Source: an uncultured Lachnospiraceae bacterium (GTDB taxonomy: Bacteria; Bacillota_A; Clostridia; Lachnospirales; Lachnospiraceae). Taken from it: a DNA stretch of 5,738 nt. The stretch lies in contig CAJUGZ010000274.1 of NCBI GenBank assembly GCA_910585855.1, positions 1 through 5,738 on the forward strand, given 5' to 3'. Numbering within the stretch: the stretch's first letter is position 1; every line of letters begins with the position of its first letter. The translations under genes and the position numbers were made by a program. The notes beneath the pieces are model-generated. The model saw only the letters and a program-made list of their open reading frames with translations. It was not told the DNA's origin and made no database searches. Positions 1-5,738 of this stretch are shown piece after piece.

Positions 1-404
1 CTTAATGTATTTTCATCAAATGTATGCGCAGGTGCAAAAAATATTTCAGGTATTATCTCATGCTCCCGAAGAATTTTCATACCATCTCTTATTTTTTGAC
101 ACTGCCTTTCAAAAGGTACTCCTGCAAATTCACTTCTGCTATTAACAGGATTTATTCCTCCCTCATTTGTTTCAAATACATGCGTATATCCATGAAGTGC
201 AGGAATCCATCCTTTATTCTTCCATTGGCATATTAATCCCCAAAATTCATTAACCTTTTCATAAGATAATAAATTTGGATCTTGATTTGCAGGAATAATT
301 CCATAAATGGGTTTTATTTTATACTTATCTAATAACCTTTCCATCTGCATCCATTTTTTAATATTCATATATTCAGATGCATCATCTAATCTTATTAAAT
401 ACAT
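1..404 (-). CDS. DUF2334/NodB-like polysaccharide deacetylase, N-terminal part (3' partial)
   Basis: An ATG at 404 opens a frame that runs 134 codons to the window edge without a stop. It starts MYLIRLDDAS, with Asp7-Asp8 at the place of the catalytic/metal-binding Asp pair of NodB-type deacetylases. HGYTH (71-75) supplies two His in the HxxxH spacing of metal ligands, and EIFFAPAHTFDENTL (120-134) matches the third conserved strand region of this fold. There is no signal peptide or membrane helix at the N-terminus, so a cytoplasmic enzyme is expected, unlike secreted peptidoglycan deacetylases. It lies 50 bp after the EpsF-like gene with GAGGAA before its start, so it is probably the next gene of the operon. 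A role in de-N-acetylating or de-O-acetylating a sugar of the polymer or its precursor is plausible but inferred. The C-terminal half is missing, so an inactive relative cannot be excluded. Confidence 0.8.
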   Translation of the reverse strand, partial: MYLIRLDDASEYMNIKKWMQMERLLDKYKIKPIYGIIPANQDPNLLSYEKVNEFWGLICQWKNKGWIPALHGYTHVFETNEGGINPVNSRSEFAGVPFERQCQKIRDGMKILREHEIIPEIFFAPAHTFDENTL

Positions 405-410
405 AATCAG

Positions 411-416
411 TTCCTC
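411..416 (-). promoter_or_regulatory. Ribosome binding site of the deacetylase gene
   Basis: GAGGAA sits six bases (CTGATT) upstream of the ATG at 404. It decides the start of a gene that runs off the window. The 50-bp spacer that contains it is very AT-rich, with no convincing promoter pair or terminator stem. Confidence 0.7.
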
Positions 417-454
417 ACAAACTGTAGTTACTTATATTCTGTTTATATTTGAAC

Positions 455-1561
455 CTATATTTCTCCAATTTTTAAGTAAAATTTCTGTAACTTCATTGCA
501 TTTTCTTTCACATCATACCCCATTTTTTTCGTCATTTTTGCTTGACCATGCCTATCCTGCCCAGAAAATTTTATGATTTTTTCCGCCCAAACTTCTGCAC
601 TATAGTCAAGCCCCATCCTGCAAATAAATCCTATATCTAAATCTATTTCTTTCGGAATACATTCAGACACAATACAAGGCAATCCAGCCGTTTGTGCTTC
701 TATAACAACAATTCCAAGCCCCTCCCATAACGACGGAAAGACAAATACATCCATTGCCTGATAGTAATCCTGTGTATTACTTCTACTACCTAAAAAAATC
801 ACTTTTTCATAAACTTCTAACTGTTTACATTTCCTTTCAACAGCTTCTCTTCTATCACCATCTCCCACCAAAAGAAGTACTGCATTTTCTTTTTTCTTAA
901 CTATTTCAGCAAATACTTCCACTAAAAATTCATGATTTTTAACAGCACTTATTCGTCCCACATGACCAACCACAAATTTATCTTCAATATTTAATTCTGC
1001 TCTTACCTGTTTTCGCTTATCCTGGTCAAAGTTAAATCTTGCAGCATCTATTGCATTAGGAATAACTCTGTAATTTTTCCTTTTAGCAATATTTTTCCCA
1101 TATAACCATTCTCCCGCTTCTTCCGAACAAGCAAACATATAATCCGCCCGATATCGAATCGGGAACTGCATTACATTCTTTACAATCGCTGCTATACCTC
1201 GTCCATTCGATGTACTATGACTATGTGCGATAGCATAACATCCATACTTATGAGCAATACTAATGCACAAAGCAGCAACACTTCTTACATGAGAATGAAA
1301 CACTTTATATTCTGGATGTAATGAAAAAAACCGATTCCACCATGTTAGAAATTCAAAATAATTTCTTCCATTAAATTGCGGTGATTCAAAAACTCTCCCG
1401 CCCAATTGAATGATTTCCTGATAATACCCACTCTTTTCATTCGGAAACGTGATAAAATCAAATTGTAATTTTTCTCTGTCAATCTTCCGATAAATTTCCA
1501 TCACAAAAGATTGCGAACCTCCAAATTGCAATAGCCCTATGTAATGTAGAACTCTTGTCAT
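455..1561 (-). CDS. EpsF-like GT4 family glycosyltransferase
   Basis: This 368-residue retaining glycosyltransferase of the GT-B fold should act on the cytoplasmic face, adding a sugar to a lipid-linked saccharide. The N-terminal acceptor domain opens with RVLHYIGLLQFGGSQSFVM; its glycine-rich loop is GGSQ (14-17), where many relatives have GGAE. HSHV (89-92) and AHSHST (112-117) follow, then CSEEAGEWLYG (145-155). The C-terminal nucleotide-sugar domain has HVGRISAVKNHEF (200-212), the E-x7-E pair Glu280 and Glu288 within SLWEGLGIVVIEAQ, and SGLPC-like TAGLPCIVSE (291-300). The length is normal for the family, and the N-terminal wording and CSEEAG region recall Bacillus subtilis EpsF. The start is fixed by AAAGG eight bases upstream, overlapping the stop of the fusion gene, so translation is probably coupled. 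The gene ends in TAG. The donor and acceptor cannot be read from sequence. It is as AT-rich as the fusion gene. Confidence 0.9.
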   Translation of the reverse strand: MTRVLHYIGLLQFGGSQSFVMEIYRKIDREKLQFDFITFPNEKSGYYQEIIQLGGRVFESPQFNGRNYFEFLTWWNRFFSLHPEYKVFHSHVRSVAALCISIAHKYGCYAIAHSHSTSNGRGIAAIVKNVMQFPIRYRADYMFACSEEAGEWLYGKNIAKRKNYRVIPNAIDAARFNFDQDKRKQVRAELNIEDKFVVGHVGRISAVKNHEFLVEVFAEIVKKKENAVLLLVGDGDRREAVERKCKQLEVYEKVIFLGSRSNTQDYYQAMDVFVFPSLWEGLGIVVIEAQTAGLPCIVSECIPKEIDLDIGFICRMGLDYSAEVWAEKIIKFSGQDRHGQAKMTKKMGYDVKENAMKLQKFYLKIGEI

Positions 1562-1569
1562 AACTTTTA

Positions 1570-1574
1570 CCTTT
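1570..1574 (-). promoter_or_regulatory. Ribosome binding site overlapping the upstream stop codon
   Basis: The string TAAAGGTAAAAGTTATG holds the TAA stop of the fusion gene, an AAAGG site sharing its last two bases, an eight-base spacer and the start of the EpsF-like gene. Only 11 bp separate the two genes. This geometry suggests that ribosomes ending on the fusion gene help start the next one, keeping the two products in proportion. Confidence 0.7.
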
Positions 1575-4542
1575 ATCTCTCAATCTCTCTCATATATGCT
1601 TCAACTACAAGTTTTCGGTCAAACTGCACTTCTACTTTTTTCCTTCCAGCCAGTCCCATTTTCTTTCGTTCCTCGTTACTTAACTTCATAAATTTTTCAA
1701 TTACTTCTATCAGCTTCTTGCTGTTTCTCTGCGGAATCATATATCCATTTACACCGTCATCAACGACTTCTCTACATCCGCTTCTGTCTGTTGTAATGAT
1801 TGGCCTGCCGCAGGCACATGCTTCTAAGAGCACATTGGATAATCCTTCTGGATAATAAGTAGGATGGATAACGCAATGGATATCTTTAAGAAACTCTGCC
1901 ACATCACGAATCATTCCATGATAAATAATCGTTTTGTCCTTATCCCATTTATCTAATCTTCCCTTATATTCATCTTCACAAAAACCACATACATGGAACT
2001 CAATATTTGGATGTCTTTCCTTAATTACTTTTGCTGCTTCTAAATATTCATCAATCCCTTTTTCCTTCATAATTCGGGATATAAAAGCAAAGCGTACAAT
2101 TTTATCATCCGGATATTCTTTAACAGAAAACCGTTCAAGATTAACACCCGATCCCGGAAGCAGTCCATGTTTTTCTACCGCAATATTATTCACCCTGAAA
2201 AATTCTCGATTTTCTGTATTCTGAAAGAAAACTTTTTGTACTTTCCTGAATGCTGCCTTATAAAGCAGTATTATCAATTTTTGACTTAATCCCGGATTTT
2301 CTACCGCCGTTCCCAAGCCAGTAATATTCGCTATAAACGGAATATTTTTTTCTGCTGCTGCCATTGCACCATAAATATTAGGTTTAATGGTATAACCTAG
2401 AATGATATCTGGTTTTACCTGTGCAATAAGTTTTCGGTAAGTCAAATAAAGCTTTATTTCATTTACCGGATTCATCCCATGACGTTCCATCTCCAGTTCA
2501 TAGTAATGACACCCTAACTTCTTTAAATCTTCTATTCTTTCCCCATACGGAGAAGATACAGACACATCGTACCCATCATCAATCAGGCACTCTACTAATT
2601 CCAGGCGAAAATTATAGATTACAACATCATGATTGACAAGAAAAAGAACTTTCCTTTTGATTGCTGTATCCTTTACATCATAATCCCTTTGAACGCTTTT
2701 TTCTTCTGTACGTAGAATAGATTCTTTTAAAGATATCTTCTGATAATCGATTCCTTCATATTGTGAAATACATTGCGCATAACAGTTATTTCCAAATGCC
2801 TTATTAACCAGTTTTCCTATCTTTCCCGGAAGTTTAGCACCAAATAAAATAGCAGGATTCAATAAAAATACCCTCCTGCTTCTTTTACCATGTACTCTGC
2901 ATATTTCTTTAATCATTTCACTTGTTTTTGTCCACTCGTCGTTTTGCGGGACAAGTACAACTGCATTTTCTTTTATTTCTTTTATCAACATTACCTGACA
3001 TAAGAATTCACAAAGATTTTCAATATAAAGCATTGACCGCTGATTATCTACATCCGGATATATCGGCAAGTTCCTGGCTATTTTCGATAATACAGGATAA
3101 TTTCCTTTACTTCCATTTCCATAAATCATCGGCGGCCTTAGAACAATCACTTTAAATACATCATTTGCCAGTAAGCGTAACGCAAAATCTGCCTGAAGCT
3201 TTGAATCACCATAAAAATTTTCCGGAACCGGAACGGTATTCCTGTCAATGATTTTTTGCTTTCCATATGGTGCAGAATCTCCATATACAATCATAGATGA
3301 CATAAAAATAAATTCTTTTACGCCTTCTGCCTTTGCTTTTTTAGCAACTTCAATCGCAAGTTTTGTATTTACAGCATAATATTTTTCTTTTTCCTTATCA
3401 TCTGCTTTCCCGACATCTGCATGTGCTATCCCCGCTACATGGAAAATAATATCATAAACCGAGAAATCATAACTTTTCCAACGGTTATTCATCATATCAA
3501 TGGATTCAATGGTAAAATTAGATCCATAATATTTTGCTGCATAAGTACAAAATTCTTCTCCAATATAAGAACCTGTACCGGTAATAAGAATTTTTTTATG
3601 AGCAAGCCTGTCCACTTCTACCGGCTCACCAAAACCAATATGACCAATAAGTTCTTCCTCAGACCTTCCATTAGTATAACAGCATTCAGACCTATTTAAT
3701 TTTCCTGTTCCGCCTTCGATAACCGTATTATCATAGGCAACTTTACTTATCGTTCTCCAAAAACATCGAGCATCAAAGAATAAGCTTTCTTTTTCTACAT
3801 ACTCCCCATCAAGCCTTGCCTTTACAGGAATTTCAATTTCATCCCGTCCGTTAATCTGCGCCCATCCCGTCAGCCCAGGTTTAACATTATTTGCACCATA
3901 TTGATCTCTCTCTGCAATAAGCAAATCCTGGTTCCACAAACCTGGCCTTGGCCCGATAATACTCATATTGCCGATAAAAATATCCCATATCTGCGGAAGT
4001 TCATCTAATGAATGTTTTCTTAAAAACCTTCCTACTCTGGTTATGTACTGTTCGGGATTATCCAGCATGTGTGTTGGAACATCATGAGGAGTAGACATTT
4101 TCATACTTCTGAATTTATGAAGTTTAAAAAACTTTTTATTTTGTCCTACCCGTTTCTGTACAAAAATTGCCGGACCTGGATCTTCAATCTTTATCGCAAG
4201 TGCAATTATCCCCATAACAGGTGCAAGAATAACAAGTCCTATAAAAGAAAGGAGAATATCGATGATTCTTTTTATCGTTTTATCATAGAAACCAGATAAA
4301 CCTTCTGATTTTCCAATAACCTCAAGATGCCCTTTCACACCATCTGCATTTTCTTTATCGCAATCATTTTCCACAAAAATAACTTTTTTGCCCTCAAACG
4401 GATTTTTCTGCTTGACCTCATTTTCGTAAACAGAATCGGCTTTCTTCTTTCGGACAATAACATTCATAATTACAAATGTGGTTCCCAGTATAATTGCAGA
4501 AGTTTTTACTATAGCTTTTATACATTTCTTCTTTTTGGACAT
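1573..4542 (-). CDS. Trifunctional fusion: phosphoglycosyl transferase + SDR sugar-nucleotide epimerase/reductase + GT4 glycosyltransferase
   Basis: One uninterrupted 989-residue frame carries three enzymes. Residues 11-30 form a hydrophobic helix flanked by KKKK and RKKK. Residues 86-276 are a bacterial sugar transferase (monotopic PGT): a membrane re-entrant helix broken at Pro108, DPGP (121-124), KFRSM (143-147), the catalytic Asp180-Glu181 in LDELPQ, IIGPRP (195-200) and KPGLTGWAQINGRD (221-234). It should move a sugar-1-phosphate from UDP-sugar to undecaprenyl phosphate. Residues 314-615 are an extended SDR with a nucleotide-binding loop TGTGSYIG (321-328), SSMIVYG (415-421) and a likely triad of Ser416, Tyr444 and Lys448. 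It resembles 4-epimerases and 4-reductases such as the WbpV/WreQ type. Residues 627-989 are a GT4 transferase resembling PglA (YNFR near 643, NITGLGT 739-745), with the E-x7-E motif at Glu899 and Glu907. The ATG at 4542 is supported by AGGGAG nine bases upstream. The neighbouring dehydratase could feed the SDR domain. Domain families are secure; substrates are inferred. Confidence 0.92.
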   Translation of the reverse strand: MSKKKKCIKAIVKTSAIILGTTFVIMNVIVRKKKADSVYENEVKQKNPFEGKKVIFVENDCDKENADGVKGHLEVIGKSEGLSGFYDKTIKRIIDILLSFIGLVILAPVMGIIALAIKIEDPGPAIFVQKRVGQNKKFFKLHKFRSMKMSTPHDVPTHMLDNPEQYITRVGRFLRKHSLDELPQIWDIFIGNMSIIGPRPGLWNQDLLIAERDQYGANNVKPGLTGWAQINGRDEIEIPVKARLDGEYVEKESLFFDARCFWRTISKVAYDNTVIEGGTGKLNRSECCYTNGRSEEELIGHIGFGEPVEVDRLAHKKILITGTGSYIGEEFCTYAAKYYGSNFTIESIDMMNNRWKSYDFSVYDIIFHVAGIAHADVGKADDKEKEKYYAVNTKLAIEVAKKAKAEGVKEFIFMSSMIVYGDSAPYGKQKIIDRNTVPVPENFYGDSKLQADFALRLLANDVFKVIVLRPPMIYGNGSKGNYPVLSKIARNLPIYPDVDNQRSMLYIENLCEFLCQVMLIKEIKENAVVLVPQNDEWTKTSEMIKEICRVHGKRSRRVFLLNPAILFGAKLPGKIGKLVNKAFGNNCYAQCISQYEGIDYQKISLKESILRTEEKSVQRDYDVKDTAIKRKVLFLVNHDVVIYNFRLELVECLIDDGYDVSVSSPYGERIEDLKKLGCHYYELEMERHGMNPVNEIKLYLTYRKLIAQVKPDIILGYTIKPNIYGAMAAAEKNIPFIANITGLGTAVENPGLSQKLIILLYKAAFRKVQKVFFQNTENREFFRVNNIAVEKHGLLPGSGVNLERFSVKEYPDDKIVRFAFISRIMKEKGIDEYLEAAKVIKERHPNIEFHVCGFCEDEYKGRLDKWDKDKTIIYHGMIRDVAEFLKDIHCVIHPTYYPEGLSNVLLEACACGRPIITTDRSGCREVVDDGVNGYMIPQRNSKKLIEVIEKFMKLSNEERKKMGLAGRKKVEVQFDRKLVVEAYMREIER

Positions 4543-4551
4543 CTTCTAACT

Positions 4552-4557
4552 CTCCCT
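4552..4557 (-). promoter_or_regulatory. Ribosome binding site of the fusion gene
   Basis: AGGGAG lies nine bases (AGTTAGAAG) before the ATG at 4542 and supports that start. The rest of the 89-bp spacer between the dehydratase stop and this site is AT-rich. I found no well-spaced -35/-10 pair and no stem followed by a T-run in it, so read-through from the dehydratase gene is the simplest view. Confidence 0.75.
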
Positions 4558-4631
4558 GCACATCTTAATAAGGATAATTTTAAACATACTATTTCAGAAA
4601 TTATTTACCTGCATTTATCCAAATTTATCGA

Positions 4632-5738
4632 TTAAACCAACCTTTTTACCTGATACGTCGGCACAATCTTCTTCACTTCCCCCCGTATCGCCTCCGAATC
4701 CAGATTCGCCACCTCATACAGCCTGTCCAACTGCACACAAAACTCTTCCATATCAAACGCAATCGGCTTCCCGATATGAATCAATTTATTCGGCGTATCC
4801 TGCAGCCCCTCTTCATCCATCAAAAGTTCTTCATACAGCTTCTCCCCCGGCCTTAACCCGGTAAAGGTAATCGGGATATCTTCGTCAGGTTCATACCCCG
4901 AAAGCCGTATCAGATTCTTCGCCAAATCCAATATCTTCACCGGCTCTCCCATATCCAGAACAAAGATCTCCCCGCCCTTTGCATAAGCCCCAGCCTGCAG
5001 TACTAAAGACACCGCCTCCGGTATCGTCATAAAATACCGGATAATCTCCGGATGCGTCACCGTCACCGGCCCGCCCTGCTCAATCTGCTTCTTAAACAAC
5101 GGAATTACCGATCCATTACTCCCCAAAACATTTCCAAACCTTACCGCCACAAAGTCCGTCTTTGATTTAGCGTTCATCATCTGAACCACCATCTCGCACA
5201 TCCTTTTCGACGCTCCCATAATGTTCGTCGGGTTCACCGCCTTATCCGTCGAAATCAGCACAAACCGTTTCGTCCCATACTTATCTGCTGCTCTTGCCGT
5301 CTTATATGTACCGAAGACATTATTCTTTATCGCTTCATTCGGGCTGTCCTCCATCAGCGGTACATGCTTGTGCGCCGCCGCATGGTACACAATCTCCGGC
5401 CGATATTTCTCAAACACCGACTCTACCCGATGTGTATTCCTCACCGACCCAATCAGCACCACAAGATTTAACCCCGGGAATTTTTCCTTTAACTCCTGCT
5501 GAAGGTCATAGGCATTATTCTCATACACATCAAAGACAATGAGCTGCTTGGGCTGATGCCCGGCGATCTGCCGGCAGAGTTCACTCCCTATCGATCCTCC
5601 GCCCCCAGTGACCAGCACGACTTTCCCCCGAACATAATCAAGAATCTCATCCATATTCACCCGCACCGGTTCCCGCCCCAGAAGGTCTTCAATTTCCACC
5701 TCCCGCAGCTTCCCCACGCTGACTTCCCCGTTAAGAAG
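4632..5738 (-). CDS. CapD/WbpM-type UDP-GlcNAc 4,6-dehydratase, C-terminal catalytic part (5' partial)
   Basis: This is the soluble SDR half of a membrane nucleotide-sugar 4,6-dehydratase, which family members use to turn UDP-GlcNAc into UDP-4-keto-6-deoxy-HexNAc at the cytoplasmic membrane. Numbering is from the GTG at 5717. Residues 37-44 are the Rossmann turn TGGGGSIG. FDVYEN (62-67), HAAAHKHVPLME (112-123), STDKAVNP (156-163), RFGNVLGS (193-200) and LRPGEKLYEELL (288-299) are family signatures. The active site reads Met167-x3-Lys171 instead of Tyr-x3-Lys, the SMK triad of the large membrane-bound WbpM class. The frame stays open through seven more codons (LLNGEVS) to the window edge, and that text is normal interior sequence for this family. 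The GTG is therefore not the start, and the usual N-terminal membrane helices should lie outside. The gene ends in TAA, 89 bp before the fusion gene. It is clearly GC-richer than everything downstream. The family is secure; the exact product (4-keto sugar versus C5-epimerised form) is not. Confidence 0.93.
   Translation of the reverse strand, partial: LLNGEVSVGKLREVEIEDLLGREPVRVNMDEILDYVRGKVVLVTGGGGSIGSELCRQIAGHQPKQLIVFDVYENNAYDLQQELKEKFPGLNLVVLIGSVRNTHRVESVFEKYRPEIVYHAAAHKHVPLMEDSPNEAIKNNVFGTYKTARAADKYGTKRFVLISTDKAVNPTNIMGASKRMCEMVVQMMNAKSKTDFVAVRFGNVLGSNGSVIPLFKKQIEQGGPVTVTHPEIIRYFMTIPEAVSLVLQAGAYAKGGEIFVLDMGEPVKILDLAKNLIRLSGYEPDEDIPITFTGLRPGEKLYEELLMDEEGLQDTPNKLIHIGKPIAFDMEEFCVQLDRLYEVANLDSEAIRGEVKKIVPTYQVKRLV

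Noticed and set aside
24..576. Plus-strand open frames at 24-236 and 307-576
   Set aside because: They lie antisense to the deacetylase and the EpsF-like gene, have no recognisable domain and no convincing ribosome binding site.
3591..3597. Run of seven A on the coding strand exactly at the PGT-SDR junction, as a sequencing error or slippage site
   Set aside because: Frames on both sides are continuous and each side matches its family up to the run, so no frameshift is needed. Slippage cannot be judged from one sequence.
4543..4631. Promoter or terminator in the spacer before the fusion gene
   Set aside because: TTGGAT is the best -35-like string, but the nearest -10-like strings are 20 or 25 bases away. 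GGATAA/TTATCC could pair only across a loop of over 30 bases, with no T-run after it.
1934..4635. Plus-strand open frames at 1934-2224, 2922-3155, 3421-3699, 4069-4299 and 4327-4635
   Set aside because: All are antisense shadows of the well-supported 989-residue fusion gene; their translations look like low-complexity readings of AT-rich DNA.
5221..5542. Overlapping plus-strand open frames at 5221-5502 and 5294-5542
   Set aside because: They are antisense to the most conserved part of the dehydratase, and two overlapping frames here reflect the higher GC content rather than coding.
5718..5738. GTG at 5717 as the real start of the dehydratase gene
   Set aside because: The seven codons before it (LLNGEVS) are in frame, open to the edge and typical interior sequence of the family, and there is no ribosome binding site before the GTG.
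1..5738. CRISPR array, transposon ends, tRNA or rRNA genes
   Set aside because: No regularly spaced repeats, transposase text, terminal inverted repeats or structural RNA signatures were seen on either strand.

Overview
The window is a 5.7-kb piece of a surface-polysaccharide (capsule or exopolysaccharide) biosynthesis locus. All four genes lie on the minus strand, so the locus reads from right to left. The likely source is a low-GC Gram-positive of the Clostridia, probably Lachnospiraceae-like. That assignment rests on AT-rich genes with purine-rich ribosome binding sites, and on the wording of the sugar-transferase and epimerase domains, which I recall from gut Lachnospiraceae. It is memory-based, not computed.

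Layout in order of transcription. (1) 5738-4632: the C-terminal catalytic part of a CapD/WbpM-type nucleotide-sugar 4,6-dehydratase, cut off at its 5' end by the window edge. (2) 4542-1573: a 989-residue protein joining three enzymes: a monotopic phosphoglycosyl transferase, an extended-SDR sugar-nucleotide epimerase/reductase, and a PglA-like GT4 glycosyltransferase. (3) 1561-455: an EpsF-like GT4 glycosyltransferase whose ribosome binding site abuts the preceding stop codon. (4) 404-1: the N-terminal 134 residues of a DUF2334/NodB-like polysaccharide deacetylase, cut by the left edge. Spacers are 89, 11 and 50 bp. I see no clear terminator or promoter in them, so one operon is likely.

The genes suggest one early assembly line. 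The dehydratase would make UDP-4-keto-6-deoxy-HexNAc from UDP-GlcNAc. The SDR domain of the fusion could reduce this to a 6-deoxy-HexNAc nucleotide such as UDP-QuiNAc or UDP-FucNAc. The PGT domain would load the phosphosugar onto undecaprenyl phosphate. The fused GT4 domain would add the second sugar, the EpsF-like enzyme a later sugar, and the deacetylase could edit the glycan. The exact sugars are inference. Flippase, polymerase and chain-length genes are not in the window.

The most notable items are the three-enzyme fusion, a probable relic start site at its second junction, and an abrupt base-composition step between the dehydratase gene (about 53-55% GC in sampled lines) and the rest (about 33% in sampled lines).
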